Assembly (NCBI RefSeq): GCF_014860165.1
Contig: NZ_JACZKG010000067.1
Location: 1-62,764, forward strand
Direction: 5' to 3'
DNA length: 62,764 nucleotides
Source of the DNA: Devosia sp.
Lineage (GTDB): Bacteria; Pseudomonadota; Alphaproteobacteria; Rhizobiales; Devosiaceae
Each line of letters begins with the position of its first letter. Within the stretch, counting starts at the first letter, position 1. The notes beneath the pieces are model-generated. The model was not told the DNA's origin and did no database searches. It saw only the letters and a program-made list of their open reading frames with translations. Below are positions 43,609-54,793 of this stretch, piece after piece. The position numbers and the translations under genes are program-made.

Positions 43609-44766
43609 ATGATCCGCCTGGTTGTCGCATTGCTGGTCGGCCTGCTCGTCTTCAGCGACGTGGCGCCGGCCTATGCCCAGAGCGACGACACGCTAATTGT
43701 GGCGCAGGAGGCAAAACGGCGGACATTGTTCGATCTGCTGTTCGGCGAACCCGAGCCCGAGCCGGCACCCGTGCAGCAGCAGCAGGCGCCCCGGCAACAG
43801 GCGCCCGCCGCCTTGCCGCCGCCCAAGCCGCAGGTCGAGAAGGCGCCCAATGCGACCCGGCTGGCCGTGTTCGGCGATTCGCTGGCAATCGACCTTAGCC
43901 GGGCGCTAGAGCGCTTCTACGCGGAGGACCCCAACCTGGTGGTGATCGACCAGGGCGTCAGTTCCTCGGGCTTTGTGCGCTACGACTATTTCGACTGGGA
44001 CGCCGCCATCACCGAACAGATCGCGGCCGACAGTTTCGACCTCGCCGTGGTCATCATCGGCATCAACGACCGGCAGGAAATCACGGTCAATGGCGAAACC
44101 TATGACTCGCTGACCGACCCATGGACCGCAGCCTATCAGGCGCGCATCACCAGCTTCCTGGGCAAGCTGCGGGCGGCGCGCAAGCCGGTGATCTGGGTGG
44201 GCCTGCCGCCGATGTCCAAGACCGAATATTCGGCGGCAATCAGCCAGATCAGCAATATCCAGCGGCTGGCGAGCTTCTCGGGCGGGGCGGAATTTCTCGA
44301 TATCTACGAGCGCTTCCTGGGCGAGGACGGCAAGTATTCCTCGCATGGCCCGGATGTGAACGGGCAGAATGCCCGCATGCGCAAGGATGACGGCATCCAC
44401 TTCTCCAGCGCCGGGGCGGACAAGCTAGCCTTCTATCTCAGCCAGACCATCCAGTCCTTCTATCGCGGCGGCGGCGTGACCATGGCGATTGCCGATCCGC
44501 TGCTGGGCACGGACGCAGCAGCGATGCTGCGGCCGCCCTATCAGGGGCTGGGGCAGATCCGGCTGCTCGAGGTGGCCGGGGCGGTGATCCCGATCAGCCG
44601 GGTGCCGCAGCGGGCGACGGAACTGGTGACCGCCGTCAATGTGCCGCCGGGCGCGGTCCCCTTCACCCTCGAGCAATTGGTGACCGCGCCGATCGGCCGG
44701 GTCGATGCGTTCGGGGTCGGTTTCGACCCCGAAGCCGAGCCGGTGGAGAACGAGAGCGGGCGCTAG
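43609..44766 (+). CDS. DUF459 SGNH-hydrolase-like secreted protein
   Basis: 385 residues. Signal peptide ends PAYAQ, followed by a Pro/Gln-rich linker (about 50-78) and a DUF459 domain of the SGNH-hydrolase superfamily: block I FGDSLAIDLSRAL (Ser91), block III-like VVIIGINDRQEI, and block V DDGIHFSSAGADKLAF with the Asp/His pair. Probably acts on envelope glycans or their acyl groups. It lies close downstream of a transglycosylase gene, in line with that. The ribosome site is weak. Confidence 0.8.
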   Translation: MIRLVVALLVGLLVFSDVAPAYAQSDDTLIVAQEAKRRTLFDLLFGEPEPEPAPVQQQQAPRQQAPAALPPPKPQVEKAPNATRLAVFGDSLAIDLSRALERFYAEDPNLVVIDQGVSSSGFVRYDYFDWDAAITEQIAADSFDLAVVIIGINDRQEITVNGETYDSLTDPWTAAYQARITSFLGKLRAARKPVIWVGLPPMSKTEYSAAISQISNIQRLASFSGGAEFLDIYERFLGEDGKYSSHGPDVNGQNARMRKDDGIHFSSAGADKLAFYLSQTIQSFYRGGGVTMAIADPLLGTDAAAMLRPPYQGLGQIRLLEVAGAVIPISRVPQRATELVTAVNVPPGAVPFTLEQLVTAPIGRVDAFGVGFDPEAEPVENESGR

Positions 44767-45305
44767 GCGGGCGCGCGCTGCCCGATGGCGGCCAGCAGCG
44801 CGACGGCGTCCGGATCGGGCTTCTTCTCGATGCGGCGATAGAGCCGGCCGTCGGGCGTGCGGGCCAGCATGTGAGCGTCCACCAGCGAGCGGCGCAGCAG
44901 GGCGTGGTCGCCGAAACTGTGGGCGTCGATGATGAACTGGTTGATCTCGCGTTCGCTGAAACGCTGCTCGGCGGGGATGCGGGACCAGATGACCCAGAGA
45001 CAGAGTGTCTGGTGGTTGGTCCTGCTGGGCCAGCGGATCATGACACCGGCCTCGTTGAAATGGCGCAGCACCTTTTCGACGCGGGCATGGTCGACCCGCT
45101 CTAGGGGGGGCTCGGTGGTGAGCCGAGCCTGCGCCTCGGCATCGGCGCGCAAATGCTGGAAATTGGCGTGGCCGCTGGCCCGGGCCAGCATGTTGAGCAT
45201 CTCGACATGGCTGGGGGCGTGGTCGAGCTTGCCGAGCTGCTCGCGTAGCGAGCGGGCGATTGCGGTGATATCAGTGGCGGCGAAAGGGACGTGAAGTTTG
45301 GGCAT
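44763..45305 (-). CDS. DUF2087 protein
   Basis: 180 residues. The C-terminal half holds the DUF2087 pattern: LERVDHARVEKVLRHFNEAGVMIRWPSR, RFSEREINQFIIDAHSFGDHALLRRSLVDAHMLARTPDGRLYRRI. The first 80 residues form a helix-rich segment (HVEMLNMLARASGHANFQHLRAD). DUF2087 is a winged-helix-like domain found next to or fused to regulators; function unknown. ATG at 45305 follows GAGG. Overlaps the DUF459 gene end by four bases. Confidence 0.8.
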   Translation of the reverse strand: MPKLHVPFAATDITAIARSLREQLGKLDHAPSHVEMLNMLARASGHANFQHLRADAEAQARLTTEPPLERVDHARVEKVLRHFNEAGVMIRWPSRTNHQTLCLWVIWSRIPAEQRFSEREINQFIIDAHSFGDHALLRRSLVDAHMLARTPDGRLYRRIEKKPDPDAVALLAAIGQRAPA

Positions 45306-45490
45306 GACAATCCTCATCGGGTGCCAATGCGCAGAGCGCTCGTCGGTCGCCGGCTTACGATCAGGCACCCATGGGGATGGGGTCATGGTCAGAAGTCTGG
45401 AACTGCAGGTTTAGCTCCCCTGATGGGGCGGCGACGCCTCGGTGAACTGCAGACCGTGGCGTGGTTTTACTCAGGCATTGGGGGGAGCAC

Positions 45491-45540
45491 AAGGCCCCCT
45501 CACCCGGCCTGCGGCCGACCTCTCCCCCAAGGGAGAGGTG
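45491..45540. repeat. family A repeat, single arm
   Basis: One half of the element at 8802-8930: AGGCCCCCTCACCCG followed by GACCTCTCCC and GGGAGAGGT. It occupies the end of the 243-base gap between the DUF2087 start and the hpt stop; nothing else was recognised there. Confidence 0.75.
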
Positions 45541-45548
45541 AAAAGCGG

Positions 45549-46088
45549 TCAGCCGGTAAAGCGGACGGCGCCGATATGGGGGAGGTTGCGGTTGCGCTGG
45601 GCGTAGTCGATGCCGTAGCCGACGACGAATTTGTCTGGAATATCAAAGCCGATCCACTTGGCGACGACGTCGGTTTCGCGGCGGCTCGGCTTGTTAAGGA
45701 GGGCGCAGACTTCCATGCGGCGCGGATGGCGGGTGCCGAGGATTTCGAGGACATGCTTGAGGGTGTAGCCGGTGTCGACAATGTCTTCGACGACCAGCAC
45801 GTCGCGTCCGGCGATCTCGCCGCGCAAGTCCTTGAGGATACGGACTTCCCGGCTCGATTCGGTGGAATTTCCGTAGGAGGAGGCTTCCATGAAATCGACC
45901 TCGACGGGCAGGTCGAGTTCGCGCACCAGGTCGGCGATGAAGATGAAGGAACCGCGCAAGAGGCCGACGACAACGAGTTTGTCGGTGTCGGCGAAGTGGG
46001 TGGAGATGTCCTTGGCCAGCGCCTCGACACGGGCCGCGATGGCCTTGGCGGAGATCAGTTCGTCGACGGTATAGGGCTTGGTGGTCAT
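45549..46088 (-). CDS. hpt: hypoxanthine phosphoribosyltransferase
   Basis: Salvages hypoxanthine (and usually guanine) to the nucleotide using PRPP. 179 residues: [19 protein letters not shown], the flexible-loop [10 protein letters not shown], and the PRPP-binding signature [14 protein letters not shown] (about 97-110). No second purine gene is adjacent. Confidence 0.94.
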   Translation of the reverse strand: MTTKPYTVDELISAKAIAARVEALAKDISTHFADTDKLVVVGLLRGSFIFIADLVRELDLPVEVDFMEASSYGNSTESSREVRILKDLRGEIAGRDVLVVEDIVDTGYTLKHVLEILGTRHPRRMEVCALLNKPSRRETDVVAKWIGFDIPDKFVVGYGIDYAQRNRNLPHIGAVRFTG

Positions 46089-46190
46089 GCGGATTCCGGG
46101 TCACGCGAAGGCGGAAAGTGTTAGCAGACTGTTAGCATGGGCGGTAGCGGGAGGTGAATCCAGGGCGGACTGCCAGTCTTCGCAACAGCC

Positions 46191-46288
46191 ACCGGTCGTC
46201 ACCCTCGGGCTTGACCCGAGGGCGTTTCACTTGCCATGCGTCGTCCAAGTGCAGAGCCCTCGGGTCAAGCCCGAGGGTGACGACCGGT
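46191..46288. repeat. inverted-repeat element, family B (33-bp perfect arms)
   Basis: Bases 46191-46223 are an exact reverse complement of 46256-46288, each arm containing CACCCTCGGG and GACCCGAGGG; a 32-base spacer contains GCGTTTCACTTGC. The same element with diverged arms is at 57780-57866. It lies in the 232-base gap between hpt and gltD, both minus-strand genes. Confidence 0.9.
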
Positions 46289-46320
46289 AGGGTGGCGGGC
46301 TCCTGCCTTTGTCAGGCACC

Positions 46321-47748
46321 TCAGCGCGGCAAATCGGTCTTGCCCATCAGGTCGAAGTCGATGGAGCGGGCGGCCTGGCGGCCTTCGCGGATGGCCCAGA
46401 CCACGAGGGACTGGCCGCGGCGCATGTCGCCGGCGGCGTAGACCTTGGGGACCGTCGTCTTGTAGCTCAGCGTATCGGCGAAGAGATTGCCGCGCTTGTC
46501 GAGCTGGGCGCCCAGTTCGGTCAGCATGCCCTCATGGATGGGGTGGGCGAAGCCGATGGCGAGCAGGACCAGATCGGCCTTGATGACGAATTCCGTGCCG
46601 GGAATGGGCTGGCGCTTGCGATCGACGCGGGCGCATTCGACGCCGGTGACCTGGCCCTTGGCATTGCCGATGATCTTCATCGTGCCGGCGGCGAATTCGC
46701 GGATGGCGCCTTCGGCCTGGCTGGAGGAGGTGCGCATCTTGACCGCCCAGTTGGGCCAGTTGGTCAGCTTGTTCTCGAGCTCCGGCGGCATGGGGCGGAC
46801 GTCGAGCTGGGTGACGGCAATGGCGCCCTGGCGGAAGCTGGTGCCGACACAATCGGATGCGGTATCGCCGCCACCGACCACCACGACATGCTTGCCGGCG
46901 GCGGTGAGCTGCACCTCGGAGGACACATCCTCGCCACCCAGGCGACGGTTCTGCTGCACAAGGAAGGGCATGGCGAAATGGACGCCATTGAGATCGGTGC
47001 CTTCGCTATCGACGGCGCGCGGCTTTTCCGAACCGCCGGCCAGCAACACGGCGTCGTGGCGCGACTGGAGGTCGGACAGGGGTGTGTTGACGCCAACATT
47101 GACGCCATAGTGGAAGGTGACGCCCTCGGCTTTCATCTGCTCGACGCGGAAGTCGATATGGTCCTTTTCCATCTTGAAATCGGGGATGCCGTAGCGCATC
47201 AGGCCGCCGGCCTTGGGCTCGCGCTCATAGACATGCACGTCGTGGCCGGCGCGGGCGAGCTGCTGGGCGGCAGCCAGGCCAGCCGGGCCGGAGCCGACAA
47301 TGGCGACCGACTTGCCGGTCCTGTGGGCGGGCACCTGCGGCTTGATCCAGCCGCTCTTGATGGCGCGGTCGGCAATGGCCTGCTCGATGGTCTTGATGGC
47401 GACGGGCACGTCTTCCAGGTTCAGCGTGCAGGCTTCCTCGCAGGGAGCGGGGCAGATGCGACCGGTGAATTCGGGGAAGTTGTTGGTGGAGTGGAGGTTG
47501 CGCGCAGCTTCCTCCCAGTCGCCGTTATAGACCAGGTCATTCCAGTCCGGGATCTGGTTGTTGACCGGGCAGCCGGTATCGCCGTGGCAGAAGGGCACGC
47601 CGCAATCCATGCAGCGCGCCGCCTGATCGACGATGCGGCCTTCACTCATCGGAATGGTGAACTCGCCGAAGTGACGGATGCGATCGGAGGCCGGTTCGTA
47701 CCGGGGCTCTTCGCGTTCGATCTCGAGGAAGCCAGTTACCTTACCCAT
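46321..47748 (-). CDS. gltD: glutamate synthase [NADPH] small chain
   Basis: 475 residues. N-terminal [4Fe-4S] cysteines ([31 protein letters not shown] and [11 protein letters not shown]), then FAD ([18 protein letters not shown]) and NADPH ([13 protein letters not shown]) sites, ending [21 protein letters not shown]. Delivers NADPH electrons to GltB for glutamate synthesis from glutamine and 2-oxoglutarate. Third gene of gltB-gst-gltD, starting ten bases after the gst stop. Confidence 0.95.
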   Translation of the reverse strand: MGKVTGFLEIEREEPRYEPASDRIRHFGEFTIPMSEGRIVDQAARCMDCGVPFCHGDTGCPVNNQIPDWNDLVYNGDWEEAARNLHSTNNFPEFTGRICPAPCEEACTLNLEDVPVAIKTIEQAIADRAIKSGWIKPQVPAHRTGKSVAIVGSGPAGLAAAQQLARAGHDVHVYEREPKAGGLMRYGIPDFKMEKDHIDFRVEQMKAEGVTFHYGVNVGVNTPLSDLQSRHDAVLLAGGSEKPRAVDSEGTDLNGVHFAMPFLVQQNRRLGGEDVSSEVQLTAAGKHVVVVGGGDTASDCVGTSFRQGAIAVTQLDVRPMPPELENKLTNWPNWAVKMRTSSSQAEGAIREFAAGTMKIIGNAKGQVTGVECARVDRKRQPIPGTEFVIKADLVLLAIGFAHPIHEGMLTELGAQLDKRGNLFADTLSYKTTVPKVYAAGDMRRGQSLVVWAIREGRQAARSIDFDLMGKTDLPR

Positions 47749-47757
47749 GTCGTACCC

Positions 47758-48363
47758 CTAATTGCCTGCCGAAAAGGCAGGTAGTCCGAGTTCTTGTTCG
47801 CAGGCGGCAATCCAGCGCGTCAGCGCCGGCCGCCCGATCAGATCGAAGCCCGCCTGCGGCGACTGGCGCGTATAGGGCAGGAGGGCAATGTCCGCGATGG
47901 TCACTGCATCGCCGACGAGGAATTTCTGGTTCGCCAGCGCCTGTTCGAGCCGGTCGAGCGCCTTGTTGGCGCGGGCGACAAGCGCCGGGTCGAGATCGGC
48001 TGTGGCGACCTTGTCATAGACGACACGGGCGCGGGCCACGGCGACCGTGGGTTCGTGGCTATACTGTTCCCAGAACAGCCACTCGTCCACCTTGGCCGCC
48101 GCGTAACGATCGGAGGGAATGAAGCGCGAGCCATGCGCCAGGTAGCGCAGGATGGCGTTTGACTGGGCCAGGGGACGGCCGTCATCGAGCACGACGACGG
48201 GCATCTGGCCGGCCGGGTTGAGCGCCAGGAATTCGGGCGTGCTGGTGCCGCCCGAGCGGGCGAGCACTTCATGCCAGACATAAGGCATGCCGGTGGCGTC
48301 GGCGATGAGCTTGACCTTGAGGCAGTTGCCCGACCCAAGGTCACCGTAGATGTGCAGCGTCAT
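47758..48363 (-). CDS. glutathione S-transferase family protein
   Basis: 201 residues. Thioredoxin-fold N-domain ([46 protein letters not shown], where the glutathione-binding E-S is Q-S) and all-helical C-domain ([16 protein letters not shown]). It sits inside the glutamate synthase operon: the ATG overlaps the gltB stop by four bases and gltD follows by ten. Substrate unknown; the tight coupling suggests a role tied to GOGAT or glutathione/glutamate metabolism (inference). Confidence 0.87.
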   Translation of the reverse strand: MTLHIYGDLGSGNCLKVKLIADATGMPYVWHEVLARSGGTSTPEFLALNPAGQMPVVVLDDGRPLAQSNAILRYLAHGSRFIPSDRYAAAKVDEWLFWEQYSHEPTVAVARARVVYDKVATADLDPALVARANKALDRLEQALANQKFLVGDAVTIADIALLPYTRQSPQAGFDLIGRPALTRWIAACEQELGLPAFSAGN

Positions 48364-51300
48364 TCCGCTGCCACGCCCATGCTGCCGCTGGCCCGCTTCT
48401 TTTCCATCTCCTTGATGGCGCGGCGATATTCGACTGGCATCACCTTGACGAATTTCGGGCGCATCTCGACCCAGTTGTCCAGGATGAACCGGGCGCGGTC
48501 CGACCCCGTATAGTGCAGGTGGTTGGAGATGAGCTGGTGCAGGCGCTCGTCGTCATGCTTGGTCATGTCGCCGGAGATGTCGACGCGGCCATGCCATTCG
48601 AGATCGCCACCATGGTGGTGGAGCTTCTGCATGAGCGCTTCTTCCTCGGCAACCGGCTCGAGATCGACCATGGCCAGGTTGCAACGCTCGCGGAAGGTTT
48701 CATCCTCGTCGAGCACATAGGCGACGCCACCCGACATGCCGGCGGCGAAGTTACGGCCGGTCTGGCCGATGACGACGACAACACCGCCGGTCATGTATTC
48801 GCAGCCATGGTCGCCCGTGCCTTCAACGACTGCGATGGCGCCGGAATTGCGGACGGCGAAGCGTTCGCCGGCAATGCCGCGGAAGTAGCATTCGCCGGCA
48901 ATGGCGCCGTAGAGCACGGTGTTGCCGACGATGATCGACTTACTCGGCTCGAAGCTCACCTTGTCGGAGGGACGCACGACGATGCGGCCGCCGGAGAGCC
49001 CCTTGCCGACATAGTCGTTGGCGTCGCCCACCATGTCGATGGAAATGCCGCGGGCGAGGAAGGCGCCGAAGCTCTGGCCAGCGGTGCCGGTCAACTTGAT
49101 CGAAATGGTGTCGTCGGGCAGGCCCTCATGGCCATACTTCTTGGCCAGGGCACCCGAAAGCATGGCACCGGCCGAGCGGTCGCGGCTGCGGATGGGCAGC
49201 TCGATCTGCACGGCTTCGCCGCGCGCCAAGGCAGGCTCGGCCAGCTCGACCAGCTTGCGGTCGAGCACCGATTCCAGGTGATGGTTCTGCAGCTCGGAAT
49301 GATAGAGCGTGTCGCCGCCGATCGGCTCGGGCTTGTAGAAGAGCTTGCTGAAGTCGATGCCTTCGCTCTTCCAGTATTCGGACATCTTGCGCTGGTCGAG
49401 CAGGTCCGAGCGGCCGATGAGCTCGCGCAGGGTGCGGGCGCCCATCGACGCCATCAGGCCACGCAGCTCTTCGGCGATGAAGAAGAAGTAGTTGATGACA
49501 TGCTCGGGCGTGCCCTTGAAGCGCTTGCGTAGCACCGGGTCCTGGGTGGCGACGCCAACCGGGCAGGTGTTGAGATGGCACTTGCGCATCATGATGCAGC
49601 CCGCCGCGATCAGCGGCGCGGTGGAGAAGCCGAACTCGTCGGCGCCGAGCAGGGCGCCGATCAGCACGTCGCGGCCGGTCTTGAGGCCGCCATCGACCTG
49701 GAGGACGACGCGCGAGCGCAGGCGGTTGAGCACCAGGGTCTGGTGGGTTTCGGCCAGGCCGATTTCCCAAGGGCCGCCGGCATGCTTGAGCGAGGTCAGT
49801 GGAGAGGCACCCGTGCCGCCATCATAGCCCGAGACGGTGATGTGATCGGCGCGCGCCTTGGCGACGCCGGCCGCGACCGTGCCGACGCCGACTTCGGACA
49901 CCAGCTTGACCGAGATATCGGCCTGCTCATTGACGTTCTTGAGATCGTAGATGAGCTGGGCGAGATCTTCGATGGAATAGATGTCGTGGTGCGGCGGCGG
50001 GCTGATGAGGCCCACGCCGGGCGTCGAGTGACGGGTCTTGGCGACGATCCAGTCGACCTTGTGGCCGGGCAGTTGCCCGCCCTCGCCGGGCTTGGCGCCC
50101 TGCGCGACCTTGATCTGGAGCTGGTCGGCATTGACAAGATATTCGGTGGTGACGCCGAAGCGGCCGGAAGCGACCTGCTTGATGGCTGAGCGCAGCGGGT
50201 TGCGCGAGCCATCGCTGAGGGGCTTGTAGCGGTCGGGTTCCTCGCCGCCTTCGCCGGTGTTGGACTTGCCGCCAATGCGGTTCATCGCCTGGGCCAGGGT
50301 GGTGTGTGCTTCGCGCGAAATCGAGCCGAAGCTCATGGCGCCGGTGACGAAACGCTTGACGATATCGACAGCCGGCTCGACTTCATCAAGCGGCACGGCT
50401 TCGCCCAGCGGCTTGATGTCGAACAGGTTGCGGATGGCGAGATAGCCGTTTTCGCCCGAGTTCACGCGGTGGGCAAAGCTGTTGTAGCGATCCTGCGCCG
50501 TCTCGGGCGACTCGTCCCGGGTGCGAACGGCGTGCTGGAGGTCGGAGACGACATCCGGGCTCCAGGCATGCTTTTCGCCACGGATGCGGTACATATAGTC
50601 GCCGCCGACATCGAGCGCCTTGCGCAGCACGACATCGTCGCCGAAGGCGTCGCGGTGACGCCGGACGGTTTCCTCGGCCACTTCGGCGAGGCCAACGCCC
50701 TCGATGGTGGTGGCCGTGCCGAAGAAGAAGCGCTGGACGAATTCGGTCGATAGGCCAACGGCGTCGAAGATCTGGGCGCCGCAATAGGACTGGTAGGTCG
50801 AAATGCCCATCTTGGACATGACCTTGAGCAGGCCCTTACCGACGGACTTGATGTAGCGATAGACCACTTCGTGGGCATCGACCTCGGCCGGGAATTCGCC
50901 TTCGGCATGGAGGGCCGAGAGCGTTTCGAAGGCGAGGTAGGGGTTGATGGCTTCGGCGCCATAGCCGGCCAGCATGGCGAAATGGTGCATTTCGCGGGCT
51001 TCGCCGGTCTCGACCACCAGGCCCGAGGAGGTGCGCAGGCCCTTGCGGATCAGGTGGTGATGCACGGCGGCGGTGGCCAGCAGCGCCGGGATGGCGATGC
51101 GGTCGGAGGCCACGAGCCGGTCGGACAGCACGATGATGTTGTACTCGCCGGCAATGGCGGCCTCGGCCTTCTCGCAGATGGCGTTGATCGCCGCTTCCAT
51201 GCCCACCGCGCCCATATCGGCGGGGTAGGTGATGTCGATGGTCTTGGTCTTGAACTGGTTGTCGGCCATGTCACCGATGGCGCGGATCTTTTCGAGATCC

Positions 51301-53102
51301 TCGTTGGTGAGAATGGGCTGGCGGACTTCGAGACGCTTCTCCTTGGAGGCGCCGGCCAGATCGAAGATGTTGGGGCGCGGGCCGATGAAGCTGACAAGGC
51401 TCATCACCGATTCCTCGCGGATCGGATCGATCGGCGGGTTCGTCACCTGCGCGAAGTTCTGCTTGAAATAGGTGTAGAGGAGCTTGGACTTCTGGCTCAG
51501 CGCCGAGATCGGCGTGTCGGTGCCCATCGAGCCGACGGCTTCCTGGCCCGTGGTGGCCATGGGCGCCATCAGGATCTTGATGTCTTCCTGCGTGTAGCCG
51601 AAGGCCTGCATGCGATCGAGCAGCGACTCTGACGTCACCGGGGCCTTGGGCTCGGTTTCGGGCAGGTCTTCGAGCACGATCTGGCTGCGGGCGAGCCACT
51701 CGGCATAGGGGTTCTTGGTGGCGAGGGTGCGCTTGATCTCGTCATCGGAGATGATGCGGCCTTCTTCGAGGTCGATCAGCAGCATGCGGCCGGGCTGCAG
51801 GCGCCAGCGCTCGACGATGTCCTCATCGGGAATATCGAGCACGCCCGACTCGGAGGCCAGCACGACATGGCCCTCGCGGGTTACGAGGTAACGGGCGGGG
51901 CGCAGGCCGTTGCGGTCGAGGGTGGCGACGACGTAGCGGCCGTCCGACAGCGACATGGCGGCGGGGCCGTCCCATGGCTCCATCAGGGCGGCGTGATATT
52001 CGTAGAAGGCGCGGCGCGTCTCATCCATCAGCGGGTTGCCGGCCCAGGCTTCGGGGATCAGCATCATCGCCGCATGCGGCAGCGAATAGCCGCCGCGCAC
52101 GAGGAATTCGAGCGCGTTGTCGAAGCAGGCGGTGTCGGATTGGCCCTCATAGGAAATCGGCCAGATCTTGGTGATGTCGTCGCCGAACAGGGGCGAGGAC
52201 ACCGAGGCCTGGCGGGCGGCCATCCAGTTGACGTTGCCGCGGATGGTGTTGATTTCACCATTGTGGGTGGTCATGCGGTAGGGGTGGGCCAGCTTCCAGG
52301 AGGGGAAGGTGTTGGTCGAGAACCGCTGATGCACGAGCGCGATGGCGCTCTCGAAGCTCTCGTCGGAAAGGTCCGGATAGAAGGCCTTGAGCTGGGCGGC
52401 CAGGAACATGCCCTTGTAGACCAGCGTGCGGGCCGACATGGAGACGACGTAAAAGCCGTTGTCGCCGTTGCTCTCGGGGACTTGGGCATAGACGGTGTTG
52501 GAAATGACCTTGCGGACGATCAGCAGCTTGCGCTCGAACTCATCGAGCGTGACGCCTTCGGGGCGGGCCACGACCATCTGCTCGATGATCGGCTGGGTGG
52601 CGATGACGCCTTCGCTCAGGGGCGAATTGTCAGTCGGCACGATGCGCTCGCCGAGCAGCGTCAGGCCTTCGCGGGCGAAGACGCCGCGGACGGCTTCGGC
52701 GCAGCGGTCGCGCAGTTCCACGATGTTGGGATAGAACAGCATGGCCACGGCGTAGTGGTGCTTTTCGGGCAAAGCGAAAGGCAGCACCTTGCTGAAGAAG
52801 GCATGCGGGGTCTGCACCAGGATGCCGGCACCGTCGCCCATCAAGGGATCGGCGCCCACGGCACCGCGATGCTCGAGGTTCTCGAGGATTTCGAGACCCT
52901 TCTCGACCACTTCGTGGCTGGGTCTGTTCTTGATGTTGGCGATCATGCCGATGCCGCAGGCATCGTGTTCGTTGGCCGGATCATAGAGACCCTGGGCCGC
53001 GGGACGACCAGTTTCGACACGGCGACCGTGCTCGATCAAGGTCGTGCGATTGGCTTTGCTCGTCGTGACCGGGGCTTGGGATCCGTTCCGCGCGTCTGCC
53101 AT
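48360..53102 (-). CDS. gltB: glutamate synthase [NADPH] large chain
   Basis: 1580 residues. The class II glutaminase nucleophile Cys49 follows a 48-residue propeptide ([13 protein letters not shown]), then the central domain, the FMN/TIM-barrel domain ([46 protein letters not shown]), the [3Fe-4S] cysteines ([17 protein letters not shown]) and the C-terminal beta-helix ([21 protein letters not shown]). Start at MADARNG with GAGGAAC upstream; a longer upstream open frame is not coding in character. It heads the gltB-gst-gltD operon. Confidence 0.96.
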   Translation of the reverse strand: MADARNGSQAPVTTSKANRTTLIEHGRRVETGRPAAQGLYDPANEHDACGIGMIANIKNRPSHEVVEKGLEILENLEHRGAVGADPLMGDGAGILVQTPHAFFSKVLPFALPEKHHYAVAMLFYPNIVELRDRCAEAVRGVFAREGLTLLGERIVPTDNSPLSEGVIATQPIIEQMVVARPEGVTLDEFERKLLIVRKVISNTVYAQVPESNGDNGFYVVSMSARTLVYKGMFLAAQLKAFYPDLSDESFESAIALVHQRFSTNTFPSWKLAHPYRMTTHNGEINTIRGNVNWMAARQASVSSPLFGDDITKIWPISYEGQSDTACFDNALEFLVRGGYSLPHAAMMLIPEAWAGNPLMDETRRAFYEYHAALMEPWDGPAAMSLSDGRYVVATLDRNGLRPARYLVTREGHVVLASESGVLDIPDEDIVERWRLQPGRMLLIDLEEGRIISDDEIKRTLATKNPYAEWLARSQIVLEDLPETEPKAPVTSESLLDRMQAFGYTQEDIKILMAPMATTGQEAVGSMGTDTPISALSQKSKLLYTYFKQNFAQVTNPPIDPIREESVMSLVSFIGPRPNIFDLAGASKEKRLEVRQPILTNEDLEKIRAIGDMADNQFKTKTIDITYPADMGAVGMEAAINAICEKAEAAIAGEYNIIVLSDRLVASDRIAIPALLATAAVHHHLIRKGLRTSSGLVVETGEAREMHHFAMLAGYGAEAINPYLAFETLSALHAEGEFPAEVDAHEVVYRYIKSVGKGLLKVMSKMGISTYQSYCGAQIFDAVGLSTEFVQRFFFGTATTIEGVGLAEVAEETVRRHRDAFGDDVVLRKALDVGGDYMYRIRGEKHAWSPDVVSDLQHAVRTRDESPETAQDRYNSFAHRVNSGENGYLAIRNLFDIKPLGEAVPLDEVEPAVDIVKRFVTGAMSFGSISREAHTTLAQAMNRIGGKSNTGEGGEEPDRYKPLSDGSRNPLRSAIKQVASGRFGVTTEYLVNADQLQIKVAQGAKPGEGGQLPGHKVDWIVAKTRHSTPGVGLISPPPHHDIYSIEDLAQLIYDLKNVNEQADISVKLVSEVGVGTVAAGVAKARADHITVSGYDGGTGASPLTSLKHAGGPWEIGLAETHQTLVLNRLRSRVVLQVDGGLKTGRDVLIGALLGADEFGFSTAPLIAAGCIMMRKCHLNTCPVGVATQDPVLRKRFKGTPEHVINYFFFIAEELRGLMASMGARTLRELIGRSDLLDQRKMSEYWKSEGIDFSKLFYKPEPIGGDTLYHSELQNHHLESVLDRKLVELAEPALARGEAVQIELPIRSRDRSAGAMLSGALAKKYGHEGLPDDTISIKLTGTAGQSFGAFLARGISIDMVGDANDYVGKGLSGGRIVVRPSDKVSFEPSKSIIVGNTVLYGAIAGECYFRGIAGERFAVRNSGAIAVVEGTGDHGCEYMTGGVVVVIGQTGRNFAAGMSGGVAYVLDEDETFRERCNLAMVDLEPVAEEEALMQKLHHHGGDLEWHGRVDISGDMTKHDDERLHQLISNHLHYTGSDRARFILDNWVEMRPKFVKVMPVEYRRAIKEMEKKRASGSMGVAAE

Positions 53103-53234
53103 GGCATGTTCCTCGTTCTTTGTGTCGCGCCCGTTGCCGGGCTCTGTCGCTATGTCGTGTGCATCCTGATGATGCCGGTTCCCCGGCGGGCTGGATGCGT
53201 CTCGTCCTCTGGTGGGCGCGTTATTCAGGCGGGT

Positions 53235-53251
53235 CGTACTACAACAGTACG
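53235..53251. promoter_or_regulatory. palindrome CGTACT-N5-AGTACG upstream of gltB
   Basis: Six-base arms around ACAAC, 133 bases upstream of the gltB start codon. Probable binding site for a dimeric regulator or an mRNA-leader hairpin; the regulator is not identified. Confidence 0.4.
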
Positions 53252-53317
53252 GCTCGAAAGAGCAAACGCATCCATGCATGGGGAGTGGCGCTGCATCCAA
53301 ATGGCCACTCAAACTTC

Positions 53318-53332
53318 GGACTATATTAGTCC
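53318..53332. promoter_or_regulatory. palindrome GGACTA-TAT-TAGTCC upstream of gltB
   Basis: Perfect six-base arms with a TAT centre, 216 bases upstream of gltB. An A/T-centred GACTA/TAGTC dyad of this size resembles Rrf2-type operators; that assignment is inference. Confidence 0.45.
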
Positions 53333-53631
53333 CGCCTATCCGTTTCCGCTCATGCAGAGCGGGCCAGCCGGACCAGCGTGCGCGCTGGCCGCGGAGAGCG
53401 GGGCGACGCGTCAGATAGGACAGAAGTGCTGCCCTAACATCTGCACATTTGCATAATTCCAAACTGTCGGCAAGCGCCTTTGCCACGCTTCCGTCACATA
53501 AAATAGGACTTTGCCAATTTTCGTGTAGGAAACGATAGGAATACCCGAGATGCCGCCGTCACCAAAGCGCTGACCAGACAACTGTTTCTGGAGGCGGGTC
53601 AGCAAATTATCAGACGCCTGAACGGATTTGG

Positions 53632-54684
53632 CTAGGGCGTGACGACGTCGACCTCATTGCCGTTCATGTCATAGGCGACGCGGCCGCTGGTCCAGCCGTC
53701 GTCCAATCCGGCGCGGACTTCCACCACAAGGCGGTCGTCCTCGGGGGTCATGAACAGGACCGAGCGTGAAATCGTGTAGCGGAACACGGTCATGCCAGGC
53801 ATGCCCATGCGTTCGATGGTGCGCTGTTCGAGATCGGCCAGCATGCCCGCGTCTAGCGAGGCGACGTCAGCCAAAGTGAAGGGGCGATCGAGCGTGGGGC
53901 CGAGCGGGGTACCCGCCATCATCGATTCGTCCCGGGTCATGGAATCGGCGTCGATACGGATTTCGGCGATCTGACCGGGATTTTGCGGGTCTTCCATCTG
54001 CACGAGGGCCTTGGTGTCATCGATGAAGATTTCCGCATAGCGGGCATTGGGGCCGAATTCCTCGCTGAGGCGGGCCAGCGTATTGGCGACCGTGGCGGGG
54101 GCCAGCCATGGGCCGAGCTCGGCCTGCTGGCCCTGGGGCAGGATGATATCGACCACCTGGGCATTGGCGGTGAGGAACACGGAGCCGACACCGCCGCCGG
54201 GCTGCGCGAAATGCACTTCCCAGAGCGGGATGAGCTTCTTGCTGGTGCGGGTGGTGGGCATGGTGCCCTCGATCTCGGTGATCAGGGCCTTGGGCAGGGC
54301 GAAGGCATTGATCGCCGCGTTCTTGATTTCGGGCAGCCGGTCGAGCGGCAAGTCGGCCAGCGGGAAGGGCTTGGTGTCGCCCATGCCCAGGGCGGTGAAA
54401 TTGGGCATGCTGATGCCGGAACGGACCGTCTGGCCATCCCAGTAATAGTCGGTGGTCTGTTCGGGATCGGTGGCGTGGTCGGCGGTGATGGCGACATCGT
54501 CGCTGCCAATGGTGATGTCGTGGACCAGGGCCGTGCCGATCTCGTCGGCGAGCGCGGCCTGGGCCTCCGCCATGGGCCAATCGTTGGTCTTGAGGAAATC
54601 GTCGGCATAAGCGCCAGGCGCCAGCAACAGGACTGCGGCGCAGCCGAGATGAGCGGGGCGTAGGCGGTGAAAGGGCGAGTGCAC
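53632..54684 (-). CDS. secreted protein of unknown function
   Basis: 350 residues from GTG at 54684, chosen because GGGAGG lies eight bases upstream and the signal peptide (VHSPFHRLRPAHLGCAAVLLLAPGAYA) begins there; an ATG 69 bases upstream would give an implausible leader. The mature part is acidic with no cysteine, includes YYWDGQTVRSGISMPNF and FRYTISRSVLFMTPEDDRLVVEV, and shows no motif I recognise. Periplasmic or outer-membrane-associated by its signal. Confidence 0.6.
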   Translation of the reverse strand: MHSPFHRLRPAHLGCAAVLLLAPGAYADDFLKTNDWPMAEAQAALADEIGTALVHDITIGSDDVAITADHATDPEQTTDYYWDGQTVRSGISMPNFTALGMGDTKPFPLADLPLDRLPEIKNAAINAFALPKALITEIEGTMPTTRTSKKLIPLWEVHFAQPGGGVGSVFLTANAQVVDIILPQGQQAELGPWLAPATVANTLARLSEEFGPNARYAEIFIDDTKALVQMEDPQNPGQIAEIRIDADSMTRDESMMAGTPLGPTLDRPFTLADVASLDAGMLADLEQRTIERMGMPGMTVFRYTISRSVLFMTPEDDRLVVEVRAGLDDGWTSGRVAYDMNGNEVDVVTP

Positions 54685-54793
54685 GGCAAGCCTCCCAGGG
54701 CGCAGGACGAAAAGTGTAGCGCAAAACTGGGTCTTGCACACTGACTGGCCCATGAACGGGTCGTTCAGGCGGGCGCGGGTCTAGGCAGCACGC

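Larger units (their letters stand above)
53103..53631. other. 529-base intergenic region upstream of gltB
   Basis: No convincing gene. It contains the gltB leader and promoter, two short palindromes listed separately, and an A/T-richer patch around 53440-53550. A 64-codon minus-strand frame at 53411-53605 begins with TTG and lacks a ribosome site or a recognisable fold, so it is not called. Confidence 0.6.

Noticed and set aside
46191..46288. Perfect 33-bp arms considered as a CRISPR repeat pair
   Set aside because: The arms are inverted, not direct, and there are only two; no spacer series or cas gene is present.
51867..53456. A 529-codon plus-strand open frame opposite the gltB 5' half
   Set aside because: Antisense shadow of gltB without a motif or ribosome site.
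53411..53605. A 64-codon minus-strand frame upstream of gltB
   Set aside because: TTG start, no ribosome site, no recognisable fold; better explained as non-coding upstream DNA.
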